DNA of 64,000 nt from Pseudogulbenkiania subflava DSM 22618 (GCF_900177275.1 NZ_FXAG01000017.1:40131-104130); one strand, 5' to 3'; counted from the stretch's first letter, positions 8,496-16,923 are shown. Numbers and translations: made by a program. Notes: generated by a model not told the origin, from the letters alone.

Positions 8496-9233
8496 TTACT
8501 GCTGCGCCGACATCGAGTAGCCTTCGATCTTGGCTTCTTCCACCAGCTTGCTCAGGTATTCGTGCATCGCTTGGCGGCCGGCCATTTCGTTCAGATACTG
8601 GCCCAGGCGCTCCTTGATGTCTTCGAAGCTGATCTGGCCGCCGGTTTGGAGGGCGTTGACCTGGATGATGTGGTAGCCGAACTGGGTTTGTACCAGGTTC
8701 GGGGTAATCTGGCCGGCTTCGGTGCTGAACACGGCTTGTTCGAATTCCGGCACCATCTGGCCGCGGCCGAATTGGCCCAGGTCGCCACCCTGTTTGCCGG
8801 ACGGGCAGGTGGAGTGTTCGCGGGCGAGGTCGGCGAAGCGCGACGGGTTGGCCTGCACTTCGGCCAGCACGCCTTCGGCCTTGGCCTTGGCGAGCATGTT
8901 GGCGAGTTCGTCGCCCTGGCCCAGCGGGAACAGGATGTGGCTGGCCGTGGCGCTTTCGCCTTGGCGGAACTGTTCCGGGTGTTCGTTGTAGAACGCCAGG
9001 CAGGTCGCTTCGTCGACCGGGCTGAACGCCAGTTCCTTGTCGAGCAGGGCGCCGATGGCCTGGCCTTCATTGCTGGTGTCGAGGCCGCTGGCCTTGGCTT
9101 TTTGCAGCAGCAGTTCGTGCAGGATCAGCTGTTGAATGGCAGCGTCGCGCGGGCTGGGGGCGTCTGCTTGGTTTGCCAGCTCGGCTTGCACCATTGCTTC
9201 GGTAATTTCAACGCCGTTTACGGTAATGGCCAT
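8496..9233 (-). CDS. Parvulin-type peptidyl-prolyl cis-trans isomerase
   Basis: 245 residues, folding helper that isomerises Xaa-Pro bonds. No signal peptide (starts MAITVNGVEITEAMV), so cytosolic. The N-terminal ~110 residues are a SurA/NifM-like helical part; the parvulin domain runs from about 118 (ATASHILFPLGQG) through CPSGKQGGDLGQFGRGQMVPEFEQAVF to FGYHIIQVNA at about 210. The spacing of the HIL, GGDLG, F and H-x-I residues is that of PpiC-type domains. It is transcribed alone with its own terminator; upstream lies a 329-base divergent intergenic region holding an inverted pair of the window's repeated 9-mer. Confidence 0.9.
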   Translation of the reverse strand: MAITVNGVEITEAMVQAELANQADAPSPRDAAIQQLILHELLLQKAKASGLDTSNEGQAIGALLDKELAFSPVDEATCLAFYNEHPEQFRQGESATASHILFPLGQGDELANMLAKAKAEGVLAEVQANPSRFADLAREHSTCPSGKQGGDLGQFGRGQMVPEFEQAVFSTEAGQITPNLVQTQFGYHIIQVNALQTGGQISFEDIKERLGQYLNEMAGRQAMHEYLSKLVEEAKIEGYSMSAQQ

Positions 9234-9562
9234 GAGGAGATCCTGATCGTGTCGGTAGATGCACCGCGCGATGCGATGCGTTTGATAATCCCGTTGTTAA
9301 TGGGGGCATTGCCGGTGGGTTTCAAGTGCCGGGCACGGCGCTGGATTCTTCTCGCAAACAGCAAAGGTTGGCCGAAGCGCCGCATCTGCGGTGTTCGGCC
9401 AACCTTGTGGCGGGTTGAGGCTCGTCAAATGATGCCCTTCTGCTGGGCAATGCAGGGTGTTTGATGGTATAGGGTCTGTATCGCCGTCCCCTCACGTTGC
9501 CCTGTGAGTGGACGGCTCGGCATTTTTCCGCCTTGGCGACGAACAAGAGAAGAGTTGGCACG
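9234..9562. other. Divergent intergenic region holding an inverted pair of the TTGGCCGAA word
   Basis: No gene seen. Between the divergent PPIase and a hypothetical gene, AAGGTTGGCCGAA (9364-9376) and TTCGGCCAACCTT (9394-9406) form a 13-bp perfect inverted pair, and the loop itself contains CCGCA/TGCGG. Promoters for both neighbours must lie here, but none is clear by eye. As neither gene ends here, the hairpin is hard to read as an ordinary terminator. Confidence 0.75.
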
Positions 9563-10246
9563 ATGAACACCGAGCAGGAAAGCGCTGACCACAGCGAAAA
9601 AGCAGCGAATGAACAATGGCGGCAGGCGAAGGCGATCCAGCATGCCCTGAACCGCCTGATCGCCGAGGCGTTACCGGCCAGCGGTCTGTGCCAGGAGGTG
9701 GGGCCGGTGATCAATGCCGTGCAGCAGCGGGACGGGGAGGGGCGCAGCGCCTTGGCCGGGAGTTTTCCGCTGATCAAGCGCAAGAAGCGCAAGGACGTGA
9801 TCGTGGCCTGGCTCAATTACCAGATCAGCCTGTTTGGCAACGGCGTGCCGCCTTGCGTGGTCGATGGCGTCGAGCAGCCGTATGAGCCGGTGCTGCACGT
9901 GGCGCATTGGACCTGCGAATTCAGCTTTGAATACGATGCCTATATCGGCTTTCCGGCGCAGGGCTGGCAGCCGTGGCGGAACGAGGCGCAGCGCCTGTTG
10001 TGCTGGGGAGATTCCGACTCGCCGTACGGCGACGAGTGGACCTATTCCCTGCGTCTGGCGCAGATGGAGGGCGACGAGGCCCTGCAGCGTTGCGTAATTG
10101 CGCCGGCGCTGGCCTTGCTGGAGGGGGCGCCGGCGGCCGAGGCGCTGCCGGATGACCTACCTGGCCTGGTGTTTTACCAGGACAAGGAGCTGGGCGACGG
10201 CGAGCGTGATCTGCTGGCGGTGGACGCGCCGTCCACTCCGGCCTGA
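9563..10246 (+). CDS. Hypothetical protein
   Basis: 227 residues, not recognised. It begins MNTEQESADHSEKAANEQWRQ, has a Lys/Arg-rich patch (LIKRKKRKDVIVAWLNYQ), then a tract rich in Trp and acidic residues (WTCEFSFEYDAYIGFPAQGWQPW, followed by CWGDSDSPYGDEWTYSLRLAQ). There is no signal peptide and no membrane segment, so it is likely cytosolic. Codon use matches the surroundings. An ATG at 9563 is used; the frame is open from 9497, but the extension is Arg-rich and unlikely. Downstream the corA gene is convergent. Confidence 0.7.
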   Translation: MNTEQESADHSEKAANEQWRQAKAIQHALNRLIAEALPASGLCQEVGPVINAVQQRDGEGRSALAGSFPLIKRKKRKDVIVAWLNYQISLFGNGVPPCVVDGVEQPYEPVLHVAHWTCEFSFEYDAYIGFPAQGWQPWRNEAQRLLCWGDSDSPYGDEWTYSLRLAQMEGDEALQRCVIAPALALLEGAPAAEALPDDLPGLVFYQDKELGDGERDLLAVDAPSTPA

Positions 10247-10325
10247 TGTCGGCGCGCCGGGCCAGACGCCTCGCTTGGCTGCTTTTGCGGCAGTAACGCT
10301 AAGGGGAAACCATCGATGGCACGCC

Positions 10326-11297
10326 CTAAAGCCAGCCCACGCGTTTGAAACGCCACCACAGCAACAGGTCGAGCACCAGCATCGCCAGTAGTGCCAGCGG
10401 GTAGCCGACGCTGGTTTTCAACTCGGGCATGTTCTGGAAGTTCATACCGTAGATGCCGGCGATGGTGGTCGGTACCGCGAACAGGGCGGCGTAGCTCGCC
10501 AGCTTCTTGCTGACGGCCGATTCGTCGAGCGAGATCATCGCCAGGTTGACCTGGATCGCGGTGGCCAGCATGTCGCGCAGCGAGTCGAGGGTGCGTGTGA
10601 TGCGGGCCAGGTGGTCGTCGACGTCGCGGTAGTAGTCCTGCACCGGGCGGCATACTTCCGGCACGCGCCCGCCGTGCAGCCGCGCCACGGCCTCGTTCAG
10701 CGGCACCACGGCGTGGCTGACGGTGACCAGCTTGCGCTTGAGCAGGTACAGGTCGTGGATGGTGCGCTGGCCGGCGTCGCCGCGTGCAAACAGTCTTTCC
10801 TCTATTTCTTCCAGCTCGTCTTCCAAGCGGTGCACCACGCTGAAGTAGCGGTCGACCACGGAGTCGACCAGGGCGTAGAACACGAAGCCGGCACCGAAGC
10901 GCAACAGCTGCGGCTCGTGTTCGCAGCGTGCGCGCACGTTCTGGAAGCCCTGTTGCGAACGGTTGCGCAACGACAGCACGTAGTTGTGGCCGACGAACAG
11001 GTCCATCTCGCCGACCAGGAGGTCGCCGCCGCCGTCGCAGTCCAGCAGCTGCAGCGCGCAGAACAGCATGCCGTCGTATTCCTCCAGCTTGGGGCGCTGG
11101 TGGCCATGGCGAGCGTCTTCCACCGCCAGTTCGTGCAGCCGGAACTGCTCGGTCATGTGCTGCAGCTCGTCGTCGTCGGGGTCGCGTATCGCTACCCAGA
11201 CGAAGCAGTTGGGCCGGGCGAGGTAATCATGGATCTGCTCGATGGGCAGGTCGGCCAGTTTCTTGCCGTTCTGGTAGGCGACGCAGTTGATGAGCAT
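10326..11297 (-). CDS. corA: CorA-type magnesium/cobalt transporter
   Basis: 323 residues. Pentameric inner-membrane divalent-cation channel taking up Mg2+ (also Co2+, Ni2+). The soluble N-terminal funnel domain (about 1-255) ends in the long stalk helix (DDHLARITRTLDSLRDMLATAIQVNLAM), followed by two transmembrane helices. The selectivity motif GMN is present as IYGMNFQNMPE between them, and the C-terminus ends with the usual basic tail (WWRFKRVGWL). The ATG at 11297 has a GGGAG Shine-Dalgarno. A second, much longer CorA-like protein is encoded at 17660-19315. Confidence 0.94.
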   Translation of the reverse strand: MLINCVAYQNGKKLADLPIEQIHDYLARPNCFVWVAIRDPDDDELQHMTEQFRLHELAVEDARHGHQRPKLEEYDGMLFCALQLLDCDGGGDLLVGEMDLFVGHNYVLSLRNRSQQGFQNVRARCEHEPQLLRFGAGFVFYALVDSVVDRYFSVVHRLEDELEEIEERLFARGDAGQRTIHDLYLLKRKLVTVSHAVVPLNEAVARLHGGRVPEVCRPVQDYYRDVDDHLARITRTLDSLRDMLATAIQVNLAMISLDESAVSKKLASYAALFAVPTTIAGIYGMNFQNMPELKTSVGYPLALLAMLVLDLLLWWRFKRVGWL

Positions 11298-11518
11298 GAA
11301 CTCTCCCGGGTGTGGTGCCTGTCTCTCTTCATCCAAGCCGGTAAATGGCCGCGCCGCAAGGTGCGGCAGGGCGGGGCGGGGTGGATGACGCGCGGTGGCG
11401 TCCGGGGGCGCTCAGGGCGGGAGGGGGCCACCGCGGCGTGGCTTCCGGCAACGGCGTGGGCGTGTTGTTCGGGGGCTGGAGTAAAGGGTATTGCCTTTCT
11501 TTTCAAGCATTAATAGAA

Positions 11519-11535
11519 TACCGTCCAGACGGATA
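11519..11535. promoter_or_regulatory. Candidate operator of the TetR-type regulator
   Basis: TACCGTCCAGACGGATA is a near-perfect palindrome (ACCGTC-CA-GACGGAT) 16 bases before the regulator's ATG. Position and symmetry fit self-repression by the TetR-family protein; binding is inferred. Confidence 0.5.
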
Positions 11536-11551
11536 AATTAAGGGGCGCAGC

Positions 11552-12103
11552 ATGGGACGGACCTCCACCATCGAGCCGGATCGCATCCTCGACGCCACCG
11601 AGCGCGTCATCATGCGCGACAGCGTGGTCAAGCTGACCATCGACGCCGTGGCGGCGGAGGCGGGCATCAGCAAGGGCGGGGTGCTCTACACCTACCGCAC
11701 CAAGGAAGCGCTGATCCAGGCGCTGATGGAGCGCATGGTGCGGCGCTACGACGAGGAGATCGAGCGCTGTTGGCCGGCCGATGCCGAGCCCGGCATCGCC
11801 CATCTCAAGGCGTATATCGACGCCGTGCTGGGGCTGACCGGGCAGGACCACCGCACCGCCGCGGCGATGCTGGCGGCCGCCATGAACAACCCGACCCTGC
11901 TGGCGCCGATGCAGGATTTCTACGCTCGCCATCTGCCGCGCATTCGTGCCGCGCTGCCCGACGACCGGGCGCTGACGGCCTTCCTGGCGATCGAGGGCAT
12001 GGTGTTTCTGGAGCTGTTCGGGCTGGTCGGCTTCAGCCAGGCCGAACGCGAGCACGTGGTGCAGAGCCTGCACGCCTTGATTGACGGCGCCGCAGCCGGC
12101 TGA
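11552..12103 (+). CDS. TetR/AcrR family transcriptional regulator
   Basis: 183 residues. The N-terminal helix-turn-helix is clear: RILDATERVIMRDSVVKLTIDAVAAEAGISKGGVLYTYRTKEALIQAL, with the typical A-x-x-AGISKGxLYxYxxxKExL signature at about residues 32-57. The C-terminal ligand-binding part resembles the QacR/SMR-linked regulators with an acidic, Met-rich pocket. A palindrome at 11519-11535 sits just upstream, and an SMR-family exporter gene follows 43 bases downstream on the same strand. The pair is best read as a drug- or cation-responsive repressor with its pump; the inducer is unknown. Confidence 0.92.
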   Translation: MGRTSTIEPDRILDATERVIMRDSVVKLTIDAVAAEAGISKGGVLYTYRTKEALIQALMERMVRRYDEEIERCWPADAEPGIAHLKAYIDAVLGLTGQDHRTAAAMLAAAMNNPTLLAPMQDFYARHLPRIRAALPDDRALTAFLAIEGMVFLELFGLVGFSQAEREHVVQSLHALIDGAAAG

Positions 12104-12146
12104 CGGGCGGCGGCGATCATCAACACGTTTTTTTGAGGAGAAGGAT

Positions 12147-12464
12147 ATGCCCTGGCTCTTTCTGACGATGGCAGGTTTGTTCGAGGTGGGCTGGCCGCTG
12201 GGCATGAAGATGGCGCAAGGCGGCGGCAACACGGTCAAGGGCATCGCCTTTGCCGTGACCTGCATGGCACTCAGCGGCTACCTGCTTTATCAGGCGCAGC
12301 GCACGATCCCCATGGGTACGGCCTACGCGGTGTGGACCGGCATCGGCGCGGCCGGCACCTTCCTGGTCGGGGTGGTGTTTTTCGGCGATGCCTCGTCGCT
12401 GTTGCGCTACATGGGGGTGATGCTGATCATGTCCGGCGTGGTGCTGCTGAAGTTCGGCGGCTGA
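12147..12464 (+). CDS. SMR family small multidrug/guanidinium exporter (SugE/Gdx-like)
   Basis: 105 residues, four transmembrane helices. The first helix carries the essential Glu (LFEVGWPLGMK), and the third helix region reads GTAYAVWTGIGAAGTFLVGVVFFGD, which is the signature of the SugE/Gdx branch rather than EmrE. Such proteins work as antiparallel dimers, exchanging protons for guanidinium or quaternary ammonium compounds. An AGGAGAAGGA tract precedes the ATG. It is in one unit with the TetR gene, so regulation by that repressor is likely. A strong terminator made of two inverted TTGGCCGAA words follows. No guanidine riboswitch is visible in the short leader. Confidence 0.88.
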   Translation: MPWLFLTMAGLFEVGWPLGMKMAQGGGNTVKGIAFAVTCMALSGYLLYQAQRTIPMGTAYAVWTGIGAAGTFLVGVVFFGDASSLLRYMGVMLIMSGVVLLKFGG

Positions 12465-12497
12465 GCGGCGCGCAGCAGCGCTCCCAGTCGGGATCAC

Positions 12498-12545
12498 AAG
12501 GTTGGCCGAAGACCGTCAGCGTGCGGTCTTCGGCCAACCTTTTTG
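12498..12545 (+). terminator. Terminator made of two inverted AAGGTTGGCCGAAG words
   Basis: An 18-bp perfect stem: AAGGTTGGCCGAAGACCG (12498-12515) and CGGTCTTCGGCCAACCTT (12524-12541), 8-base loop, then a T-run. It ends the tetR-SMR unit. The arms are two head-to-head copies of the window's over-represented word. Confidence 0.93.
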
Positions 12546-12678
12546 CTGTGTTGCTGTCGTTCGGTTGTGGAACCCGCTGCGCCGCTCGTGTGCCGGGCCG
12601 GAGCCAGCACGGCAAGCGGCGGCGGCTCTGTGGTAGATTTCGCTCATTGTGCGACAGGGTCATCAACAGGGGGACAAC

Positions 12679-13248
12679 ATGGAAGTGGAAATCAGTGTCG
12701 AGGCCAAGAAAAAGCGGCTGAATAATGCCGTCGCGATGACGGTGGTGCTGCTGTCGGTGTTCATGGGGGTGTCGAAGATCAAGGACGACAATATCGTCCA
12801 GGCCATGCAGCTGGCCAAGGCCGACGCCGTGGATTTCTGGGCCGAGTACCAGTCCAACAAGGTCAAGCTGCACCTGGCGGAAAGCAATCTGAACCAGACC
12901 CGGCTGCTGGCGCAGAGTCTGCCGGGCAACGCCAAGGTCATGGCCGCCGAAGAGGCGCGCCTGGCGCGGGATGTCGAGAAGTACACCGCACGGTCGGTCG
13001 CCATCCAGAAGCAGGCCAAGGCCAGCGAAGCAGAGTATGACCGGCTGAACTTCCACGACGACCAGTTCGACATGAGCGATGCCGCCTTGTCGATCGCGCT
13101 GGCCATGGCCGCGGTGGCGGCCTTGGTGGAAAACTGGCTGCTGTTGCTGGCGTCCTGGGGGTTCGGCGCGTTTGGCGTGCTGTTCGGGTTGGCCGGTTTT
13201 GCCGGCTGGGCGATCCACCCCGGCTGGTTGGTGGCCTTGCTGTCCTAG
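12679..13248 (+). CDS. DUF4337 family membrane protein
   Basis: 189 residues. An N-terminal transmembrane helix (NNAVAMTVVLLSVFMGVSKI) is followed by a long charged helical stretch with coiled-coil character (FWAEYQSNKVKLHLAESNLNQ and the following ~70 residues), and two hydrophobic helices near the C-terminus (ALSIALAMAAVAALVENW and GFGAFGVLFGLAGFAGW). The V-D-x-WAEYQSNKVK pattern is the DUF4337 signature. Function unknown. The ATG at 12679 follows a GGGGGACA tract. It stands alone between the SMR terminator and arfB. Confidence 0.83.
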   Translation: MEVEISVEAKKKRLNNAVAMTVVLLSVFMGVSKIKDDNIVQAMQLAKADAVDFWAEYQSNKVKLHLAESNLNQTRLLAQSLPGNAKVMAAEEARLARDVEKYTARSVAIQKQAKASEAEYDRLNFHDDQFDMSDAALSIALAMAAVAALVENWLLLLASWGFGAFGVLFGLAGFAGWAIHPGWLVALLS

Positions 13249-13329
13249 TCGGACGATGGGGTGGGGAGGCGTACGCTGGCGCCATTCGCAGGTACAATCG
13301 GGTCTTCGTCCTCCCGCCAGCATCACGCC

Positions 13330-13737
13330 ATGTCCCGCCCCGTTTTTTCAGTCCGAGAGGAAGAGGTCGACTTCTCCGCCATCCGCGCGCAGGGCGCGGG
13401 CGGGCAAAACGTCAACAAGGTGTCGTCGGCCATCCATCTGCGCTTCGACGTCACCGCCTCGTCGCTGCCGGCCTTCATCAAGGAGCGCTTGCTGCAACTG
13501 GGCGACCAGCGCGTCAGCAAGGAGGGCGTGGTGGTGATCAAGGCCCAGCAATACCGCACCCAGGAGCAGAACCGGGCCGACGCCCTGCTGCGCCTGCAGG
13601 CGCTGGTCGACAGCGTCAGCCACACCCCCAAGGCGCGTCGCGCCACCAAGCCGACCTTCGGCTCCAAGCAGCGCCGCCTGGAGGGCAAGGCCCGGCGCGG
13701 CGGCATCAAGTCGCTGCGCGGCAAGGTCGATCTCTGA
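13330..13737 (+). CDS. arfB: Alternative ribosome-rescue factor, peptidyl-tRNA hydrolase ArfB (YaeJ)
   Basis: 135 residues. Releases nascent peptides from ribosomes stalled without a stop codon. The catalytic GGQ motif stands in QGAGGQNVNKVSSAIHLRF at residues 25-27, as in class I release factors, without the codon-recognition domain. The C-terminal tail is strongly basic (KARRATKPTFGSKQRRLEGKARRGGIKSLRGK), which is the mRNA-channel-sensing tail of ArfB. Length matches the family (~140). The stop codon lies at the edge of a ~142-bp palindromic-ended repeat (13737-13878). Confidence 0.93.
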   Translation: MSRPVFSVREEEVDFSAIRAQGAGGQNVNKVSSAIHLRFDVTASSLPAFIKERLLQLGDQRVSKEGVVVIKAQQYRTQEQNRADALLRLQALVDSVSHTPKARRATKPTFGSKQRRLEGKARRGGIKSLRGKVDL

Positions 13738-13878
13738 GAACCTGTTGACGATCTGCTGCGCGTCGGCGATGCGGCGTTAAAAACGTCTTCGGAATGCTCA
13801 TTTACCACGTGTAAACTCCGCTTCCTCAGCCGTTTTTGCCTTGTCTCGCTCTAGCTCGCGAGATCGTAAACAGGCTCT
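13737..13878. repeat. ~142-bp intergenic element with AGAACCTGTT-type inverted ends
   Basis: Left end AGAACCTGTTGACGATCT and right end AGATCGTAAACAGGCTCT are imperfect inverted repeats. The centre holds the palindrome TTTACCACGTGTAAA. No reading frame. The same architecture occurs at 17306-17487, and degenerate relatives lie at 676-800 and about 53910-54050. It fits a small non-autonomous mobile element or structured repeat; no mobilising enzyme is identified here. Confidence 0.75.
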
Positions 13879-13940
13879 AAGGCGGCCGTCCACCTGCCGT
13901 ATTCTTCCCGGCTCTCTCTCCCCGCGCCGCCCGTTAAACG

Positions 13941-14867
13941 TCAGGGCGGTGGCGCATCGTCACGATACAGCGCCAGCTCGCGCCGGCCCGTGCCATCGAT
14001 CATCGCCCGGTACATGCCGGCGCTGTTGAACGGCATCGCCACGCGGCCGTCGGCGTCGACGGCGATCACGCCGCCGCTGCCGCCCAGTGCCGGCAAGGTG
14101 CCGTGGACCACGCTGTCGGCGGCCTCGGCCAGCGTCTGTCCGGCGTAGGCGAGGCGGGCGGCGATGTCGTGCGCGACGGCGGCGCGGATGAAGTATTCGC
14201 CGTGCCCGGTGGCGGATACCGCACAGCGCTCATCGGCCCAGGTGCCGGCGCCGATCAGCGGGCTGTCGCCGATGCGCCCCGGCCACTTGCCGGCGCGTCC
14301 GCCCGTGGAGGTGGCGGCGGCGAGCCTTCCCTGCACGTCGAGTGCGACCGCGCCGACGGTGCCATGGCCCGCGCCCGCCGGCCCATCGGCCAGACGGGCC
14401 TTCTCGCGCTGCAGCGCCTGCCAGCGGGCCTCGGTGAAAAAATATTGCGGGGGCTCGCATTCCAGGCCCTCGGTGCGGGCGAAGGCATCGGCGGCGGCAA
14501 AGCCCAGCATGACGCAGGGCGTCGCCTCCATCACGCGACGGGCGAGCCGGACCGGATTGCGGGCGATGCTGACGCCGGTGACCGCGCCGGCGGCCCGGCT
14601 GTGGCCATCCATGACGGCCGCCTCCAGCTCCACCCGGCCGTCCAGGGTAAAGTCGGCACCGCGCCCGGCGTTGAACAGTGGGTCGTCCTCGAGCAGCGCG
14701 ACGGCCGTGGTCACGGCATCGAGCGCGCTGCCGCCCTCGTGCAGTATGCGGTAACCGGCGTCGAGCGCCGCCGCCAGCCCGGCGCGCAGCGCCGTGTCCC
14801 GTTCCGGATCGCGCTCGGCGTTCTGGACCGGCCCCGCGCCACCGTGCACGGCAAAAGCGATTGTCAT
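13941..14867 (-). CDS. iaaA: Isoaspartyl peptidase / plant-type L-asparaginase (Ntn hydrolase)
   Basis: 308 residues. Removes isoaspartyl dipeptides and hydrolyses asparagine after self-cleavage into two subunits. Seen: the N-terminal FAVHGGAG, VTTAVALLEDDPLFNAGRGA, and the autocleavage site in GHGTVGAVALD at about 176-186, where the Thr becomes the N-terminal nucleophile of the beta subunit. Downstream the GDSPLIGAGTWAD and ATGHGEYFIR segments complete the active site. Full length for the family. GGGGAG precedes the start at 14867. It is cytosolic and stands alone, convergent with the element at 13737-13878. Confidence 0.93.
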   Translation of the reverse strand: MTIAFAVHGGAGPVQNAERDPERDTALRAGLAAALDAGYRILHEGGSALDAVTTAVALLEDDPLFNAGRGADFTLDGRVELEAAVMDGHSRAAGAVTGVSIARNPVRLARRVMEATPCVMLGFAAADAFARTEGLECEPPQYFFTEARWQALQREKARLADGPAGAGHGTVGAVALDVQGRLAAATSTGGRAGKWPGRIGDSPLIGAGTWADERCAVSATGHGEYFIRAAVAHDIAARLAYAGQTLAEAADSVVHGTLPALGGSGGVIAVDADGRVAMPFNSAGMYRAMIDGTGRRELALYRDDAPPP

Positions 14868-14987
14868 CGTGATGGCTCCCCTGGATTTGACCGCAAGCCG
14901 GATGCGGCTTGGCTATGCTTTATATAGCGTAGCCCGCAATGGTGATTGCGATTGCGATGGCGGGCCTTCAACGCCGAGGGGCGTGTC

Positions 14988-15653
14988 ATGCAGAACGAAA
15001 AAACAAGGCAAGTATTCGAGTGGTTGCTGTTGTCGCTGGGCTGGTTCGCACTCGGCCTGCAGCTCTATCTCGGCATCATGGCCGAACTCGAACGGGGCGT
15101 GGCGTGGCAGTGGACGGTGTTCAACTATTTCAGCTACTTCACCATCCTCACCAACCTGTTCCTCGCCGCCGGGCTGACCGTCCCGAGGCTGCGACCGCAC
15201 TCCCGCTTCGGGCATTTCCTGCGGCGCCCGACGGTGCGCTCGGCCTCGCTGGTGTACATCACCATCGTCGGCCTGGTGTACGCCATCCTGCTGCGGCATC
15301 TGTGGAACCCCACCGGTTGGCGTTGGCTGGGCGACGTGCTGCTGCACGACGTCATCCCGATCGGCTACTTCGTCCACTGGGTGCTGTTCGTACCGCCGGC
15401 CCGGCTGCGCTGGCGCGACGCGCTGTTATGGCTGGCCTATCCCGGCGGTTATCTCGCCTACACCTTGCTGCGCGGCGTGTTCGTCGGGCTGTATCCCTAT
15501 CCCTTCCTCAACGTGCTGCGCCTTGGCTACCAGGGGGTGCTGGTCAACTCGGCCTTCCTGGCGCTCGCCTTCGTGGCGATGGGCTGGCTGGTGGTGGTGC
15601 TGGACCGTCACGTCAAGGGCCTGCTGGCGGTGCGGGTGAACACCCGGCGCTAG
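14988..15653 (+). CDS. Pr6Pr family integral membrane protein
   Basis: 221 residues with about six transmembrane helices. Motifs typical of Pr6Pr proteins are present: FNYFSYFTILTNLFLA near residue 45-60, LRHLWNPTGWRWLGDVLLHDVIPIGYFVHWVLF at about 105-135, and YPYPFLNVLRLGYQGVLVN toward the end. Function is not known; the fold is distantly related to the FAR-17a/AIG1 group. ATG at 14988 (MQNEKTRQVFEWLLLSLGW). It is alone, divergent from iaaA. Confidence 0.82.
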   Translation: MQNEKTRQVFEWLLLSLGWFALGLQLYLGIMAELERGVAWQWTVFNYFSYFTILTNLFLAAGLTVPRLRPHSRFGHFLRRPTVRSASLVYITIVGLVYAILLRHLWNPTGWRWLGDVLLHDVIPIGYFVHWVLFVPPARLRWRDALLWLAYPGGYLAYTLLRGVFVGLYPYPFLNVLRLGYQGVLVNSAFLALAFVAMGWLVVVLDRHVKGLLAVRVNTRR

Positions 15654-15788
15654 GGGGGTATCGATGGTTTCCTCCCCACGCCGGCACCCGTGCCGACACA
15701 CCCCAGGCCCGCTTCCGCCCCACCGAGCGGCCATCCTTCACTGAAGATTTTTTCATGTTCCGACGCGTCGGCGGCATGCCGCAGGCTC

Positions 15789-15797
15789 TTCGGCCAA
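15789..15797 (-). repeat. Solitary intergenic TTGGCCGAA word
   Basis: On the minus strand the extended form ATCAAGGTTGGCCGAAGAG is read, between the Pr6Pr and RarD-like genes. No partner copy, so it cannot form a terminator hairpin. Confidence 0.6.
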
Positions 15798-15891
15798 CCT
15801 TGATGCCCTCCGAGCGCATTTGCCCCGAGCCCGGCGGCAATGCTACAACGTCGGGTTCTGGCGGCCGCGGCCGTCGTGCCCTGGAGAGGTC

Positions 15892-16800
15892 ATGCCACAT
15901 TCCCAGCCCATTTCCGGCAAGGGGGCCATGCTGTCGCTGTTGGCATCGGTGCTGTTCGCCCTGCTGTCAGGCTACACCACGCTGCTGAAGCCGCTGGACG
16001 GCCTCGCCATCTACGCCTGGCGCGTGCTGTGGACGCTGCCCGGCGTGCTGTTGCTGCTGGCGGTGCGCGGCCAGTGGTCGTCGCTACGGGGGCAACTGCT
16101 GCGGCTGCGCCGCGAACCCTTGCTGTGGCTGCTGCTCCCGGCGATGGCGGCATTGCTGGCCACCCAGCTATGGCTGTTCATGTGGGCGCCGCTGCATGGG
16201 GAGGCGATGGCGGTGTCGATGGGCTACTTCCTGCTGCCATTGACCATGGTGCTGACCGGTTGCGTGCTGTACGGCGAGCGGCTGTATCGCCTGCAATGGC
16301 TGGCGGTAGGCTGCGCCATGGTGGGGGTGGCGCACGAACTGTGGCTGACGCGCGCCTTCGCCTGGCCGACGCTGCTGGTGGCGATAGGCTACCCGCCGTA
16401 TTTCGTCCTGCGGCGCAGGTCCAGACTCGAACCGATCAGCGGCTTCGCCCTGGAGTTGGCGCTGATGAGCCCGGTGGCGCTGCTGCTGTTGTGGCACTTG
16501 GGGGAGGCCGGCTGGGGCGTGCTGGGCGAGCCGAAATTCTGGCTGCTGCTGCCCGGGCTGGGCCTGATCAGCACCGTGGCACTGGCCAGCTACATGGTCG
16601 CCAGCCGCCACCTGCCGCTGGGGCTCCTGGGTATTCTCGGCTACGTCGAGCCGGTGCTGCTGTTCGTGCTGGCGGTGACGCTGCTGGGCGAACCGCTGTC
16701 GCTGGACAGCCTGCTGACCTATGCGCCGATCTGGCTCGCGGTGCTGCTCACCGGCATCCATACCGCGCTGCACCGGCGCCGATCGCTGCGTGCCGCTTAG
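15892..16800 (+). CDS. rarD: RarD-like DMT/EamA family transporter
   Basis: 302 residues, ten predicted transmembrane helices in two EamA halves. The first half contains the RarD-type segment SMGYFLLPLTMVLTGCVLYGERLYRLQWLAVG at about residues 105-140, and the second ends with ILGYVEPVLLFVLAVTLLGEPLS. An N-terminal motif KGAMLSLLASVLFALLSGY matches the family. RarD proteins are linked to chloramphenicol sensitivity in gammaproteobacteria, but the true substrate is unknown. The ATG at 15892 has GGAGAGG directly upstream. Substrate assignment is not possible from sequence. Confidence 0.83.
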   Translation: MPHSQPISGKGAMLSLLASVLFALLSGYTTLLKPLDGLAIYAWRVLWTLPGVLLLLAVRGQWSSLRGQLLRLRREPLLWLLLPAMAALLATQLWLFMWAPLHGEAMAVSMGYFLLPLTMVLTGCVLYGERLYRLQWLAVGCAMVGVAHELWLTRAFAWPTLLVAIGYPPYFVLRRRSRLEPISGFALELALMSPVALLLLWHLGEAGWGVLGEPKFWLLLPGLGLISTVALASYMVASRHLPLGLLGILGYVEPVLLFVLAVTLLGEPLSLDSLLTYAPIWLAVLLTGIHTALHRRRSLRAA

Positions 16801-16923
16801 CCAATAGCAGGAGCCTCCTGTGTCGGGGGCTCGATACCGGCCTCGGGGCGACGTCGCGTCATGGCCCCCAGCCCGCATGTCGGCCGGGGCCGGCTGGCGC
16901 GCCCCTGCGTTGCCTCGCTTACC

